Shown in pieces: positions 43,736 to 55,120 of a stretch of DNA of 64,000 bases. The stretch comes from Septoria linicola (lineage: Eukaryota > Ascomycota > Dothideomycetes > Mycosphaerellales > Mycosphaerellaceae), in the NCBI GenBank assembly GCA_024114885.1, contig CP099418.1, forward strand, positions 2,418,001-2,482,000, written 5' to 3'. A program made the translations under genes and the position numbers. Numbering within the stretch: position 1 is the stretch's first letter; every line of letters starts with the position of its first letter. The notes below the pieces were generated by a model. The model was given only the letters and a program-made list of their open reading frames with translations. It made no database searches and was not told the DNA's origin.

Positions 43736-46476
43736 ATGTCGGCCACCATCAACCCACGCCGCCGTCCCGCGAGGACCACCGATGCTTCCGTGACTCTGAT
43801 CGACTCGTTCCAAAACATGTCTATCCGCAAAGGGGACACCTTCCATCCCAACAGCACCACAAGCAACACCAGCTTTTGGGATCCCCTGGAATCCAGACTG
43901 GCAGCCCCAGCGATGCCCATGCGCTCATCGACTTCGCCCAAATCGCTTGAGGATCTATTGATTGGTGCTGGAGAGCGTCGTGTCACGCAGCTCCTTGATC
44001 GTGTCGAAAAGGCCGTGGCTGCCCAGTCGAAGGTTGCTTTGGGAAATGTGCTGAGCGAGCCAGAAGTCTTGCCTGTCCCCACATTCGTGGTGGATCGGAC
44101 TGCAGAGCAGGAGCGTGGGCAAAAGACTCGGACGCGACATCATAGCCATTCCTCCGACAGTGGCATTGGGTCATCCATCGCTGACTCGACCGAGTCCATT
44201 GCAACCGCCAAGAACTCGACCCGCACCGGTGAGTACTTTCTCGAGGGCCAGTGGACGCCCACTAACATGCCTGCAGCTATCGGTGCGCCCTCTTCTCCCG
44301 GCTCACAGTCATTCTCCAGCATTTCTGAAGCTGCTGATGAAGAACGCTGTCTAAGCAAATACGCTGCCGAACAAATACACAAGCACATTGTACAGCCCAT
44401 CCTGAAGGAGACAGCACTTTCAGACTTCCACGATCTTATCAAGAGTGTGCCTATCCGAATCGGCGACAAGGAAATCAAGACCCTTCGAGATCTCGAGAAA
44501 ACACTCATCTTCCTGGCTCCGGTAAGTTTCAGCATCCAATTGGAATGCGCATTCGCTCATCGGTGTTTTGGCGTAAAGGACTATTCGCACTCTCCTTCGA
44601 AATACCTACGCTTTTGCGAACGAACGATCCGCGTACTGCACACCACAGTCACCACGCTGCACGAGTCCGACCAGCGCGCACCGACCGATCGACCGTATAC
44701 GCAGGGCTACTTCTTCGACTTGGTTGAGCAGGTTCGTTTGGGGTTTCCTGCGCCAACACGCGGATTAGATATTGACTCTGTTCCACAGATTCGACGATAC
44801 GCCACTATCCTGGCGGCGACGAGAGACCACCAAGCCAAGCACGACAAGCCAGAAACCATGGACGAGTCCAAGTAAGTACTACCTTTCTGCACTGATACTT
44901 GTGTGTTCTTGCGAAGAACGTGGTGCCTAGAAACTGAGCGAGATTCCGTCACCAATGCTATTGTCTCAGCATGCCTATTGTCAATCGTATTGTCGTGCAG
45001 CCCCCAGGCAGCCGCGTGTACGTTCGATGGCAATGCTGAGCAAGTCCTTTGGTGCTCGCATTCACACTCAACATCACCCAATTTGGCATTGTCGTCGTTT
45101 TCATCTGAGACACACACTGCATCGTTTGATCATCAATCATGGCGCAACGCACTAACCGCAAAGCGAACAGGGACACGGGTGTCTCACTCTACGGCGGGCT
45201 GAGTCACAACGGCAAGCCAGCTGAGCTTGTGCACACCACACCAGACGGAAAGGTTATATCTCTTGCAACTGGCAAAGTTATCTCTGACGAAGACCTGGCT
45301 TCTGCAGCCATGAAGCGTCCAGCACTCGAAGTTGATGAGGACGACGCTCTGCGATCCATGGCTCGGCGTAAGAAGAACGCGAAGCCAGAAATCCATACGT
45401 GCGAGCTTTGCAACAAGGAGTTTAAGCGTCCTTGCGACCTTACCAAGCATGTCAAGACTCATGAGCGACCATGGAAGTGCTCTGAGGTCGACTGCAAATA
45501 CCACGAGTTCGGCTGGCCTACAGAAAAGGAACGCGATCGTCATGTGAACGACAAGCATTCATCTGCCCCTTCGCTCTATCATTGCATGTTCAAGCCCTGC
45601 CCATATACTTCGAAGCGCGAGTCGAACTGCAAGCAGCATATGGAGAAGGCTCACGGCTGGGACTATGTGCGATCGAAGAGCAACGGCAAGGGCAAAGCTA
45701 CCAAAGTTGTCCGACTGCCACAGGGCTCCGTGCCTCCATCGCCTTCGTCGACGATGCTCACACCACTGACACCAATTGCACCATCACCCTCTGTGCACTC
45801 GTACGGTGACTCGTCCCGCCATTCTTCCATGGCTCCCCCACCCCTCGCAGGCCCAAGCAATTACAATACACCGGGCTACGGCAATACTCCAGCGTCCGAG
45901 TTTTTGGGACACTTCAACATGGACTATACTGGTAACTTCGACTTCAACGACTTGGCGAACTTTCCAACTTCTGCGTTCCCAATCACACCCGCGATGAGCG
46001 AGGATCGCCGCACATCCGCCAGTATGTCATCGACTTCTGGTATGCATTACGAAAGCAGCGCCTTCGGAGAGCCATCTCCAAATCAGTTCACATTCAACGA
46101 GAACGATTTTGCCTTGCCCGAAAATTGGCAATCGTACACTCCGGATTCCAGCATTGCCGGCCCAGGATCTTCAGCAACGCACGTCTCGCCTGCCACTCAC
46201 ATGGAGCAGACGTTCACCGAAGACGCTTTCATGGAAGATAAATATGAAGCCTTCACAGCCGGGCCAGCAGAAGATTTCACGCTCTTTGGCAATCCTGCGC
46301 CAGCGGCGACCGCTGGTGACATGTTTCCGAACTTGGGGGTTAGCAGCTGGGGAGCTGTGGACAATTTGGGCACAAACTTTGGCGCTCCGCCTGCCCTGCC
46401 GAACGGGAACACCAACGCAGCGCTCGCTGAGCTTTTCCCGGAGCTCACGGAACCAGCCAACAAAGCAGGCTTCTGA
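43736..46476 (+). CDS. C2H2 zinc-finger transcription factor
   Basis: Exons 43736-44521, 44579-44731, 44789-44871 and 45171-46476 join in phase to 775 residues. The N-terminal half has HSSDSGIGSSIADSTESI, a conserved helical domain (CLSKYAAEQIHKHIVQPIL to LRDLEKTLIFLAP) and PTDRPYTQGYFFDLVEQIRR. Then GGLSHNGKPAELV and a C2H2 cluster follow: CELCNKEFKRPCDLTKHVKT, CSEVDCKYHEFGWPTEKERD with HVNDKH, and CMFKPCPYTSKRESNCKQHM. The C-terminus is Ser/Pro/Asn-rich. Fungal relatives carry both halves in one protein, so I join them across a 299-nt intron. A separate gene starting at 45139 is possible, but ACTAAC at 45151 and acag at 45170 look like the 3' end of that intron. Targets unknown. Confidence 0.85.
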
Positions 46477-47063
46477 GGCTCCATAGCTTCAAGACCATGA
46501 GTGGAGAGCACAGGAAAGCATCTGTCCTTGGACCGATTGCAATGATGGATAGAGATGATACGACTTTATGTGATGATACGACAGAACGGTAGCAGATGTT
46601 TACATCTCCCGGATTAGGGTGGGACAGACGTGGCGCGGCGTTATGGAGGAAATATGATACGGCTCTTCTTCACACGGATTGGAAGGGGAGACTGAATGTA
46701 CGCGATAGTGATCACGAATGAAGCATTTGTGACTTGTACTCACCTTCTCCTGTCTGGTCCACGAAGAATTCCCACACTACAGTGACTTTTTGACTTTATG
46801 AGCAACCGAAAGCTAGCGTTGGAGACCAACACAGCTTCGACAATGGTCAGCAAAACTACAGGTTCCGCCCAAGTATAATATTGGGTACCATGGGCCCAGC
46901 AACGAGGACTGCACTGCTAATAAAATAATTCTTCCTTCGTCATTCTGCGCGCTGCGTTGGCTCATGTTGTCTTTTCGAGTGTCAGAATGCTCACACGTAC
47001 ATATAGTAACATGAGGAGCTGGTAGCGGCGGATCTCGAAAGGTTAGACGCGAAGGGGCAACGG
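46477..47063. other. Intergenic region after the C2H2 gene
   Basis: 587 bp between tandem plus-strand genes. No gene seen. Confidence 0.4.
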
Positions 47064-48275
47064 ATGGAGGACCAAGTTCTACTGCCATCGGGCAGAAAAT
47101 CGCGACATGCTATCCCGCCGTCCATCGCCGCAAGAAATGTGACTAGATCAGGAAGAAGCCTCACAGAAGTGAGCACAGGTGTGCAAAGACATAGCAGCTA
47201 TGTAAACGACGACGTCGCCATCGGAACGATCCATACCGAAGACATCAGAGAGCTAGAAGATGCAGACTCTGTTGCCGCAGGGGAATTCTCTAACGCGGAG
47301 CCTTCCGATGCTATTGATGGCAAGCATCGCGAGTCCAGAGGAAGCGCGAGTCGGACTTCGCTTTCAGTGATGATCAAAGATGCCTTTACGAGGCGCAGAT
47401 CGAGCTTTGGGACGCCTCAAGCGCAGACGCATCCTTGCATTGCGCAAAAGGAAGCGGCATCGAAGGGCAGATCAGTTGTATTTTCCAAGTTTATGTTCGG
47501 AGAGAAAGTGTCGCAGCCGACTGAGGAAGGTGCAGAGTGCCAGAGTAAGCGAAAAGCGAGCAGAGCACTGAGTGATATCATCGTCGAGAAGGTACAGCAA
47601 GTAGCCGGTCGCCTCAGACGCCGAGACAGTGGACATGGACACCCATTCACCTGTCAAAGGCGTCGCGGCTTCACTCGAACGAGGGCTGGAGCAGTTGAAA
47701 GCGAAACTTCATTCCTCTTGGCTGCGCCGGAGCGGCGCTCATCTAGCACACCCGCCAGTGCCGACTGCGATGCCGCCAACAATGATGCAGCAGACTTGGA
47801 GCAGGAGTTGTCTTCGAGAGAGCATGCCAGTGCGCTCGAGGAGCTACAGCCGCTTGAAGCGTATGCTGCGCCCGTGCCAGAAGCTGACCTCGGCGAGGAG
47901 TCGGCTCAGCGAGGACCAGGATTACAGCTGGCGAATTATGCAGTGACGCCAGAGAGAGTTCTTACACAAGCCGAGAATGTGCGAAATATGAGGAATGTTC
48001 TTGAAGGGATTTGGCGGCAAGCGAGCGAGGGCTGGATGGATAGTTGGAGGGTGGAGCGACGCTTTGAGAACATACACCGCGAGCTGGAACGAAGTCATGC
48101 CTACCAGCAGTCAGTGATGCAGGAGTATCTTGCAAATGTAGCTGCGGACCAGCGAGAGGTATTGCGCGATTACCAGCAGTGGATGCAGGAATGGCAGAGG
48201 AAGGGCCGGCCGATTTCCGATAGCTGGCGAGAGGGGCTAGGCAATGGCACGACGTTGGACGGGAAGCTGGTATAG
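47064..48275 (+). CDS. Hypothetical protein, 403 residues
   Basis: Single-exon frame with no recognised domain. The first 250 residues are polar and probably disordered, with basic Ser-rich patches (TRRRSSFG, RLRRRDSGHG) that look like kinase targets. From about residue 300 (TPERVLTQAENVRNMRNVL) to the end it is helical and rich in Arg, Glu, Gln and Trp, including SEGWMDSWRVERRFENIHRE and LRDYQQWMQEWQRKG, suggesting a coiled coil. No signal peptide or membrane segment. Its length without a stop and composition suggest a real, lineage-restricted gene. It ends 69 bp from the convergent sterol dehydrogenase gene. Confidence 0.65.
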   Translation: MEDQVLLPSGRKSRHAIPPSIAARNVTRSGRSLTEVSTGVQRHSSYVNDDVAIGTIHTEDIRELEDADSVAAGEFSNAEPSDAIDGKHRESRGSASRTSLSVMIKDAFTRRRSSFGTPQAQTHPCIAQKEAASKGRSVVFSKFMFGEKVSQPTEEGAECQSKRKASRALSDIIVEKVQQVAGRLRRRDSGHGHPFTCQRRRGFTRTRAGAVESETSFLLAAPERRSSSTPASADCDAANNDAADLEQELSSREHASALEELQPLEAYAAPVPEADLGEESAQRGPGLQLANYAVTPERVLTQAENVRNMRNVLEGIWRQASEGWMDSWRVERRFENIHRELERSHAYQQSVMQEYLANVAADQREVLRDYQQWMQEWQRKGRPISDSWREGLGNGTTLDGKLV

Positions 48276-48344
48276 GACGGAGATGAGATGGGGCACTTGA
48301 CGCTTTCGTGCCTGTAGAAACGGCTCTCTGGCCCTGTAATAATA

Positions 48345-49502
48345 TCATTGTAGCTTTTTGCCCTTGAGATCTTGGGGCTGACCAACAACGACCCCTCTAT
48401 ACAGTGCATCTGCGACGCCTCGCTTGATTCCGTCCTGCAAACCAACCAGCGGGGTGTAGCCCAGTCTCATCTTCGCCTTGTCGATGTTGTAGTATCTCGT
48501 CATGCATGTATACCGCACTTGTTGCCGGGTCAAATTGGGCTTGCCGAGTCTGAAGAGAAAGAAGACCCATTCCATCAACGTTGCCAGAAACAAGCCGACT
48601 TCTTTGGACAGCTTCCACACCTGGTCGGGGCGAGTCTTATCGCCGGCAGCTGCCCAGCACATGCGGGCGAAATCGAAGAAGTAGACAGGTGCATCGTTGG
48701 TGATGAAGAAGGCCTCGCCATCGACTTTCTCGTGGTCCAGGGGCGCAGCAAGACCCTTTGCGTCGCGGTCTGCGGTCGCCAGAAGAGCAGCAGTAGCGAG
48801 ATGGTGAGCATGTGCGACATTGGTGATCTCGGTAAAGTCAAACAGGTTCTCGTTGTCGCCAATCTGAATCTTGGTTTGGCCTTTGTAGTAGGCACTGAGC
48901 CCGGGAGGAATCAGCTGCACATCACCCTCGCCAAACATTCCTGATGGACGCAGAGCAGCCGTGAGGAGTTTGGGATATTGCGAGGAGCGATTGGCAGCCA
49001 GGACGAGCAGCTCGGCCTCGGCCTTGGTGGTGGTGTAGTACTCGGGCTGCTCCTTGCCCATAATCAGCGGGTACGACTCGTCGGCGTTGACCAGGTCGCT
49101 CTGCGTGTCGTGGATGACGGAGGCAGAGCTGGTGTAGACAAAGGCGCGCACGCCCGTCTCCTGGGCAGCTCGCAGCAGCGTGCGGGTGCCGTCAACATTG
49201 ACCTTGCGCATGACTTCGCGGTTCTTGCTGGCCGTCATGACGGGACTGGCCGTGTGGATGACGGCCTCGAAGTGGCGGGCGTCGAAGAACTTGCGCATGG
49301 CATCGTAGTCGGTCAGGTCGCCCTGCTGGTAGTCGACGCCGCCAATGGGACGCGCGGGCTGCTTCAGGTCCAGCACGGTGATGCGAGCACACGCCCGCCG
49401 CGACGCCAGCAGCGACACAATGTGGTTGCCCAGAAAGCCCGCTCCGCCCGTCACCAGCACATGGCCCAACGACCGCACCTCCTTCTCGTTGAACGTTGCC
49501 AT
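48345..49502 (-). CDS. ERG26: C-3 sterol dehydrogenase (C-4 decarboxylase)
   Basis: Single exon, 385 residues. ERG26 oxidises the C-3 alcohol and decarboxylates C-4 of 4-methylsterol acids in ergosterol synthesis at the ER, with Erg25 and Erg27. It has a Rossmann motif VLVTGGAGFLGNHIVSLLAS, an NAD-binding acidic VLDLK, the catalytic TSSASVIHD and YxxxK in YYTTTKAEAE, and the 3-beta-HSD signature AALRPSGMFGEGD. A C-terminal hydrophobic stretch, VGLFLATLMEWVFFLFRLG, may anchor it to the ER. Length agrees with fungal orthologues. Its start lies 201 bp from the divergent UBE3D-like gene. Confidence 0.92.
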   Translation of the reverse strand: MATFNEKEVRSLGHVLVTGGAGFLGNHIVSLLASRRACARITVLDLKQPARPIGGVDYQQGDLTDYDAMRKFFDARHFEAVIHTASPVMTASKNREVMRKVNVDGTRTLLRAAQETGVRAFVYTSSASVIHDTQSDLVNADESYPLIMGKEQPEYYTTTKAEAELLVLAANRSSQYPKLLTAALRPSGMFGEGDVQLIPPGLSAYYKGQTKIQIGDNENLFDFTEITNVAHAHHLATAALLATADRDAKGLAAPLDHEKVDGEAFFITNDAPVYFFDFARMCWAAAGDKTRPDQVWKLSKEVGLFLATLMEWVFFLFRLGKPNLTRQQVRYTCMTRYYNIDKAKMRLGYTPLVGLQDGIKRGVADALYRGVVVGQPQDLKGKKLQ

Positions 49503-49703
49503 CGTCCTCCGTTGCCTTCCTCGCGTGAATGGTGCAGCACTCCCGGAGATTATGGTATCATCACATGGGCATTGAGGCTCGCGACGTGATGAACAAAATC
49601 ACATCGCTTCGGAGAATTGACTGCCGAGCGCCGCTTCCTCTTCCTCCTCCATCCAGGCATTCTTCCTTCCTTTCTGAAGAATACATAACACGGCACGCTC
49701 AGA
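49503..49703. promoter_or_regulatory. Short divergent promoter, ERG26 and UBE3D-like genes
   Basis: 201 bp between two start codons, with a CT-rich block (ttcctcttcctcctcc) near the middle. Compact shared promoter. Confidence 0.45.
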
Positions 49704-51187
49704 ATGACAATACATCTGTACGCAGAGCACTTACTCAACATACGCGCCATATCCATCCAAGCTGCCCTCTCAACCGCCTCAAACAAGGAGACCCGTGCCA
49801 CGCTCTCGTCCGATGGCAGTCTCGTGACGCTTTCTCATGAAGGAGAGACAGCTTCCATTAAGCTGCCCATTAGCATTCCCGGCGGCCACAATGCTGCTCC
49901 CTTGACAATTCCAGCTGCTCCCACCAAGGACTTGAGCTTTCGTGTGCAGCTGCAACAAAAGTCCGACTCCAGCGGCCTCCTCACGAATGGCGTGCAACAA
50001 GATGATAATATTGTACCATGGAGTGCCACTTCCCTCACGACGGATGCTCGATTCAGCTGCGTCCATTGCCGCCAGACTCTGCTTGAATCTGGCACAGTTC
50101 GCATTTGGAAAGACCTCCCCTCTGAAAATTGGGCAGAAATGATGGACTTTTGGCACTGCCATCGACCTCATGTGCCTGACCAGAACCATCAGACCCTCGC
50201 AAAGGGCTATTCTGCCGATAGTACGCTTGCACTGGCACCGGGGGTGGGCATGGTCGACCCCGTGGACTTCGTGCTTGCGCGCGAAGACTGTCCAAATTTA
50301 CAGGTAGGTCGTGGCTGCTGCATCTTCATGAGCGTATTTTCTTCGCGTAGCCCCTCTCTCCTTGTACAGCACAAAAAGAACCACGGCTTTCCGGCCTTCA
50401 GGTCAGCACCATGAGAGTCTTGGGATACAAATGTGCGACAGCGAACCGACTTTGAGGGCAAAACCGGAACCAGCCTTCACGGTAGGTCTGGCGGAGCTTT
50501 CAGTCTTACTTCTCGCGTTTCACCGTCACTTCTAGGAGCTCGTGGACTTGACGGGATTCAAGCTATGATACATACAATGTTCTTGTCCGCGTTAAGGAGA
50601 CCTGACGACTGACGCCCATGATCTAGATCAGCTTCGCACGCGATGGTCAAGGTGTTGAAGCATCACAACTAGAGTGCAACTCATGCCACACCATTCTGGG
50701 TCACATCCACACTAGTGGAGGCTACAAACTACGGAAACTCCACTTGGCACTTTCGTCTTCTTCCACGCAAGGGCATGAATCTTTCGCGGTCGAAAAGTGG
50801 TGGTCATGCCTGCTCCTATCGTCCATCGAATGCCAAGGCGTCCGTAAGTTCACTGCACAAAGCACTGGAGGTAGCTCGCAAGGGTTGAAACTCTGGGTCT
50901 TCTCTCCAGACATGACCGTGTCCACCTCTGCTGGAAACATTACAGAGCCGCTTCGAGCATCCAAGGTCTTTTGGCAAGACTGCGATATAGCATCGCAAGA
51001 TATCGGTGCTCTGAACAGGCAGATGCTTGCCGAGGGAGAATTGGAGCTGCCTCCGGACGAGATGGCGGAACTTCGAGACAAGCTCAAGTCAAGTGCAGAA
51101 CTGCTGCCGGAGAATGCGAGGAAGTTTCAGAATTGGAAAGTGGCGATCTTACCACGCTTTACGTATGCAGATCTGCCAATGAATTGA
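49704..51187 (+). CDS. UBE3D-like HECT-type E3 (E2-binding protein)
   Basis: Exons 49704-50303 and 50627-51187 give 386 residues. UBE3D family proteins bind ubiquitin-conjugating enzymes through a HECT-like domain and ubiquitinate cyclins. The family's Cys pairs appear as FSCVHCRQTLLESG and LECNSCHTILGHIHTSGGYK. A Trp/His block NWAEMMDFWHCHRP and the C-terminal KFQNWKVAILPRFTYADLP are typical. The 323-nt intron is long for this window. An extra small exon inside it is possible, but direct joining keeps phase and places a natural loop between the two Cys regions. A pentanucleotide repeat begins at the stop codon. Confidence 0.8.
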
Positions 51188-51203
51188 ATTGAATTGAATC
51201 GAA
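51179..51203 (+). repeat. AATTG pentanucleotide repeat
   Basis: About four tandem copies of aattg, the last imperfect, overlapping the stop codon of the E3 gene. Slippage here would change the last residues or the stop. Confidence 0.75.
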
Positions 51204-51607
51204 TCTCTCAAGTGCGCTTGTGAAACTACAAATGGTTCATCCGATCTCTTCTACCAGTACACCTGCTGGAACGACGATCGAACTGTCACACAGAGCTGAC
51301 GCTGTTCCTGATCGATTGCCAATGCCCTTTCTTGAGCTGCGGAACTCAGCATGGCAAGGGTTTCATTCTGCACGCGGTCGTTGTTAGTGGCGGGATTCGC
51401 AACGGCACTGTTTCTGTGCTGCTTCTTGGAGACAAGCACGATGAAAACCACGGATGTTTGGCTACAGACATTGACATTACATTATTCATATCTGTCGTTC
51501 TTGTCAGTGTACATTATCATTCTCTTATATCGTCGTGATCTCATGTCTCCTTTTTCGGGACATGGAAGGCATATTATGCCGGCTACTCATTGAGTAGCGC
51601 CGAGAGT
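51204..51607. other. Convergent intergenic region
   Basis: About 400 bp between two convergent 3' ends, AT-richer than its surroundings. No gene seen. Confidence 0.4.
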
Positions 51608-52931
51608 CTAGTAACCCTTTGGCTTACCACCGTGTGGTGGCTTGTAACCACCAGCGTTGCCGCCCTTGCCGTTTGGTCCAACACCATTCTGGACGAAGAA
51701 GTCCAAGATGGTCTTGTAGGTCTGGACGTGGGTGTACTGCAGGTTCAAGCCATGGCCGGCACCTGGAATGATGCTGACCTTGAATGGCGCGGCGTTCTTG
51801 AAGTTTGCCTTGGAGGTCTCTGGAATGCTCTTGAAGCCGGTTGGAGGAGCGAGGCAGTTACCGCCGCAGAATGGCACGTCACGCTCACCGGTAATGATGT
51901 GCACTGGGGCCTTGATTGGGTTTGGCGAGCCTGCAGCGCCGCCAATGGTGAGGAGTTCGCCAATAGTTACAGGCTGTCCAGTCATGAATCCGATTGGCAA
52001 GAGAGCTGGGTCAAAGTCGCCTGGAGCGAAGAAGTTGATGTGGACACCCTGCACAGAGGCTGGTGCAAGGTAACCATTTGGCAAAGAGGCGAATTGTGGG
52101 TAGGCATTGGCCTTGCGGAAGTTGCCTCCGAGAAGGAAGTCGGCAAGGAAGGAACCGTTCTGGGAGAAACCAGTAAGACCAAGACCGTCGGAGATGGTAG
52201 GGTACTGAGCAGTCAAGACGTAGCTCTGGACAGAGCCAAAGGAGTGACCGACGTGCAAGACCTTCTTGAAGCACGGCACGCCCGGGATTACACCAGCTCG
52301 GAGCTTGTCAGTGAGAGCCTTCAGTGCAGCGACCTCCAACAGGACCTGGATCTCGTTGACTGGCTCGCCCTTGCTGGACATTCCTATTCCGAGACGGTCG
52401 TGGGAGAAGGTAGCAAATCCGTACTTGTCAACAGCCTCATTGACATACGAGTAGTTGTAGTTGTTGTACGAAAGATCCCAGTAGCTGCGGAACGTTAGCG
52501 CAGGCAGTGGTATTGAAAGGTCCTTGTGTCAGGCTTACCTGCGGTCGAAGCCGATACCGTGAGTAAGAAGCTGGACAGTTTCAGGAGCTCCACTGTCTGG
52601 TGCACAGTAGGTCGTGGCGAGCTGGTAAGTGCCTCCGACGGTGGCATAGCCTTGAAGCTGGTCTGCGGTGTAGTTCTTGCCCTGCTGGGCCAGGCCGAGG
52701 ATGATGTTGGTGACATCGATGTCGGTAGCTGGCGAGAGCTTGGCTTGATCGAACTTGCCGTTGCGTGCCTGAGATGGGGATGGCGGGTCAGAACCTCATC
52801 GAACACGCATAGCTTCAGTCGAGAGGGAGTCTTACAGAGATAGTCACTGGGACAGTGATGTTCTGACATTGCTTGGCTGATACAACGCCAGCAAGAGCTG
52901 CGACAGCTGCGACGGTTGCAAAGGACTTCAT
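51608..52931 (-). CDS. Secreted alpha/beta hydrolase
   Basis: Exons 52931-52836, 52768-52539 and 52484-51608 give 400 residues. The first 19 residues are a signal peptide (MKSFATVAAVAALAGVVSA). The mature protein is an alpha/beta hydrolase: TVQLLTHGIGFDRSYWDLSY across intron 2, FATFSHDRLGIGMSS, the nucleophile VGHSFGSVQSY, the acid in TGERDVPFCGG and the His in PGAGHGLNLQY. The C-terminus ends in a flexible Gly/Lys/Pro tail (GPNGKGGNAGGYKPPHGGK). Fungal relatives are extracellular lipase- or esterase-like proteins of unknown substrate. The strongly biased codon use also opens a 302-codon frame on the opposite strand, which is not a gene. Confidence 0.88.
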
Positions 52932-54133
52932 CTTGAGGTATGCAGGGAAGATGTCTTGCTTCGCCAACAATGGCGACCCATCTGCATTATATCCTTCTCA
53001 CGATCTTCGGTACATGGCCTCTAGTGCTAGACATGCAGCCGTTATTGGCGCATACAGGGTTTATTGGGGCAAACCTAAGCCTTTGAGATCCGCTTACAGT
53101 ATTTGGAAACATCATCTCACGCCTGAGAGATCGTCTTCGGATCAACATTATAAGTTTATAACATAATCACACCATCCTGAGCCGTGTCCGGACGAACGGA
53201 TAGGCATAGCGTCTGCAATGCTTCTCGCTTTGTCAACATGCAGTATGCAGTCGCTTCGATGCTGAGAGAGTATTTCGGGTACCTAATGTTCCGAACATGA
53301 GTAGACCGGAGTGGGGTCCGTCGAGGTGATCGAGCAGGCATGATTGGAGACCTTGAGCTCATAGCCAGATTTGGGTGAAGCTCGTGGAGCGTGGAGCTAG
53401 TACCTGAAAACAAGCCGGCGTTAGCAGGACTGTGATGTCAGCATGCTGCAGACTATGATTGCCTGGACCGTGTTGATGAAAGTCATCACGGTCTGCTCGA
53501 GCCAAATGACAGACGACATGATTTGCGTCCAATGTAGGACCGCTTTGCCGCCTTGCCACTGCTTGTGCGATCAATCTGGGGAATCCGATGAGACGAGCGA
53601 CTCTCCGCAAGACAACGGAAGGTGGGTGATGCCGAGACGGCAGACCATGTCTGATGGATGAGAGTGGTGAACACTGTGCTTTGTGATCCACGGTCCTGCT
53701 CCCGATCGTGATGACGGGGAGCCGCTCATGCGAATAGCAGAGCCTCGTCTCGAGCCCACTGCCACAAACAGCCGGCGCGGAGACGATAGGCGAGGTAGGA
53801 CCGTCTGTACATAGCAGCAGCAGAGCAGTATATGGGAAAGGGCGCAGGTCAAGACTCGTTGGGCCTTCTCAATATCAGATGAACAGCGATGCTGTCAACA
53901 GTAAGGTGTGGTCGTCGAAGCTGTTGACATTTCTTAGCATGGACAAGTCACGTTGTTACGAAGTAAAATGTGGGGGCCACAGTCCACATCGGCTTTCAAC
54001 TTTCAGAATAACTACACAGACAGACAGCACTGTAGTAGCCGGAGAAGCAGTCCCAGATCGCACAACAGGCTGACTACTCTGCCTGCCCTGCCCTGCCCTG
54101 CCCTGTCCTGCATTGCACTGCGCGGCGAGGAGC
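52932..54133. other. Divergent intergenic region
   Basis: 1.2 kb between the hydrolase and SUZ-domain genes. No gene seen. A CTGCC repeat lies close to the right end. Confidence 0.4.
54079..54112 (+). repeat. CTGCC pentanucleotide repeat
   Basis: Five to six tandem copies of ctgcc with one substitution, about 25 bp before the SUZ-domain gene start, so in its leader or core promoter. Confidence 0.8.
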
Positions 54134-55120
54134 ATGATGAGCGGCAAAGGTGGCGTGCCGAATGCATGGGACGACGACGACTGGGAGAAGGCGGCCGATG
54201 TATGTGTGCACATGCTGTTGTTGTTGTTGTTGTTGTTGTTGGCCCAGTCCTGTCCTGCCCTGTCCTTTCGCGCCCTCGTGTCTCTCGCCCATGACTGTCT
54301 GGCTGGCTGGTCATTGTGCATCCCGCCGATGAGCAACAGTCAGACTGGCTGACCAGCGGCCTGCTTGATGGACCGACTGACTAGCTGACGTTGCTGACAT
54401 GATTGCGACTTCCAGACACCCGAACCTGCAGTACTCCCTTCATCGGCTCCGAAGTTGTCAAAGTCCGCCCGCAAAGCACAGCACGTCGAGCAGAACAAGC
54501 AGCTGTGGGACTCGGCCGATAACCCTGCGAGAAACCACTGGCTCGAGGCGCAGGGTGTAGTGCCGTTGAAGCAAGAGTACCAGGTGCCCGTAACGCTGCT
54601 GAGCAGGAAGCCGCCGACAGTAGCAAAGAAGGGGGCGGCGGGTGGCATTGGCCAGCTAAGCCTGGACGACGATGACGACAGTGAGGAGGAGAGGCGCAAG
54701 AAACGGGAGGCTGATTTCGAGGAACGACAGCGGAAGGCCAAGCTCGAGCGCGAGGAGAAGCAGAAGCGGTATGCTGAAGCCAGAGAGAGGATCATGGGCT
54801 CATCCAAGCCGAATCTGGTATCGAGCTCGCGCGAAAGCTCTCAAGCACGAGAAACCAATCGCCGTCCTCGAGGAAAGATGAATGGTGGCCCTGCTAGCCG
54901 ACGAAGCCAACCTCAATCATCCGCTGAGCAGTCACCTGCGCGGCCAGGCACTGCCGAGCAGCAGCTCTACGACCCCGAAGACATGTCGAGGAGAGTGAAG
55001 CGTGAGCCTGGTAACACCACTCCCCGCGAAGATCAGCCTCTACGACAGCCTCGTGGCCCTGATAATAGCGGCCGGGGCGGCTTTGGATTTGGCGTTCGCG
55101 GCGGCGCTCTGCCTTCCTGA
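54134..55120 (+). CDS. SUZ-domain protein
   Basis: Exons 54134-54199 and 54416-55120 give 256 residues; the adjacent ATG at 54137 is equally possible. The head has an acidic-aromatic stretch (PNAWDDDDWEKAAD). Next come HWLEAQGVVPLKQEYQVPV, an acidic patch, then a charged helix ending in KRYAEARERIMG, the SUZ RNA-binding signature. The tail is Arg/Gly-rich (GRGGFGFGVRGGALPS), typical of RNA-binding proteins. A cytoplasmic role in mRNA metabolism is an inference. The 216-nt intron contains a TTG repeat. Confidence 0.82.
54216..54241 (+). repeat. TTG trinucleotide repeat in an intron
   Basis: Eight to nine copies of ttg inside the intron of the SUZ-domain gene. Non-coding microsatellite. Confidence 0.85.

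Noticed and set aside
45139..45170. ATG start for a separate zinc-finger gene
   Set aside because: ACTAAC followed by acag within 20 bases fits an intron end, and fungal relatives contain both halves; kept only as an alternative start.
48978..49589. 203-codon plus-strand frame
   Set aside because: Antisense to ERG26, Gly/Val/Leu-rich as expected from the complement of a biased gene.
51590..52498. 302-codon open frame on the plus strand
   Set aside because: It is antisense to the secreted alpha/beta hydrolase, whose signal peptide, triad and introns are convincing; the plus frame has no family resemblance.
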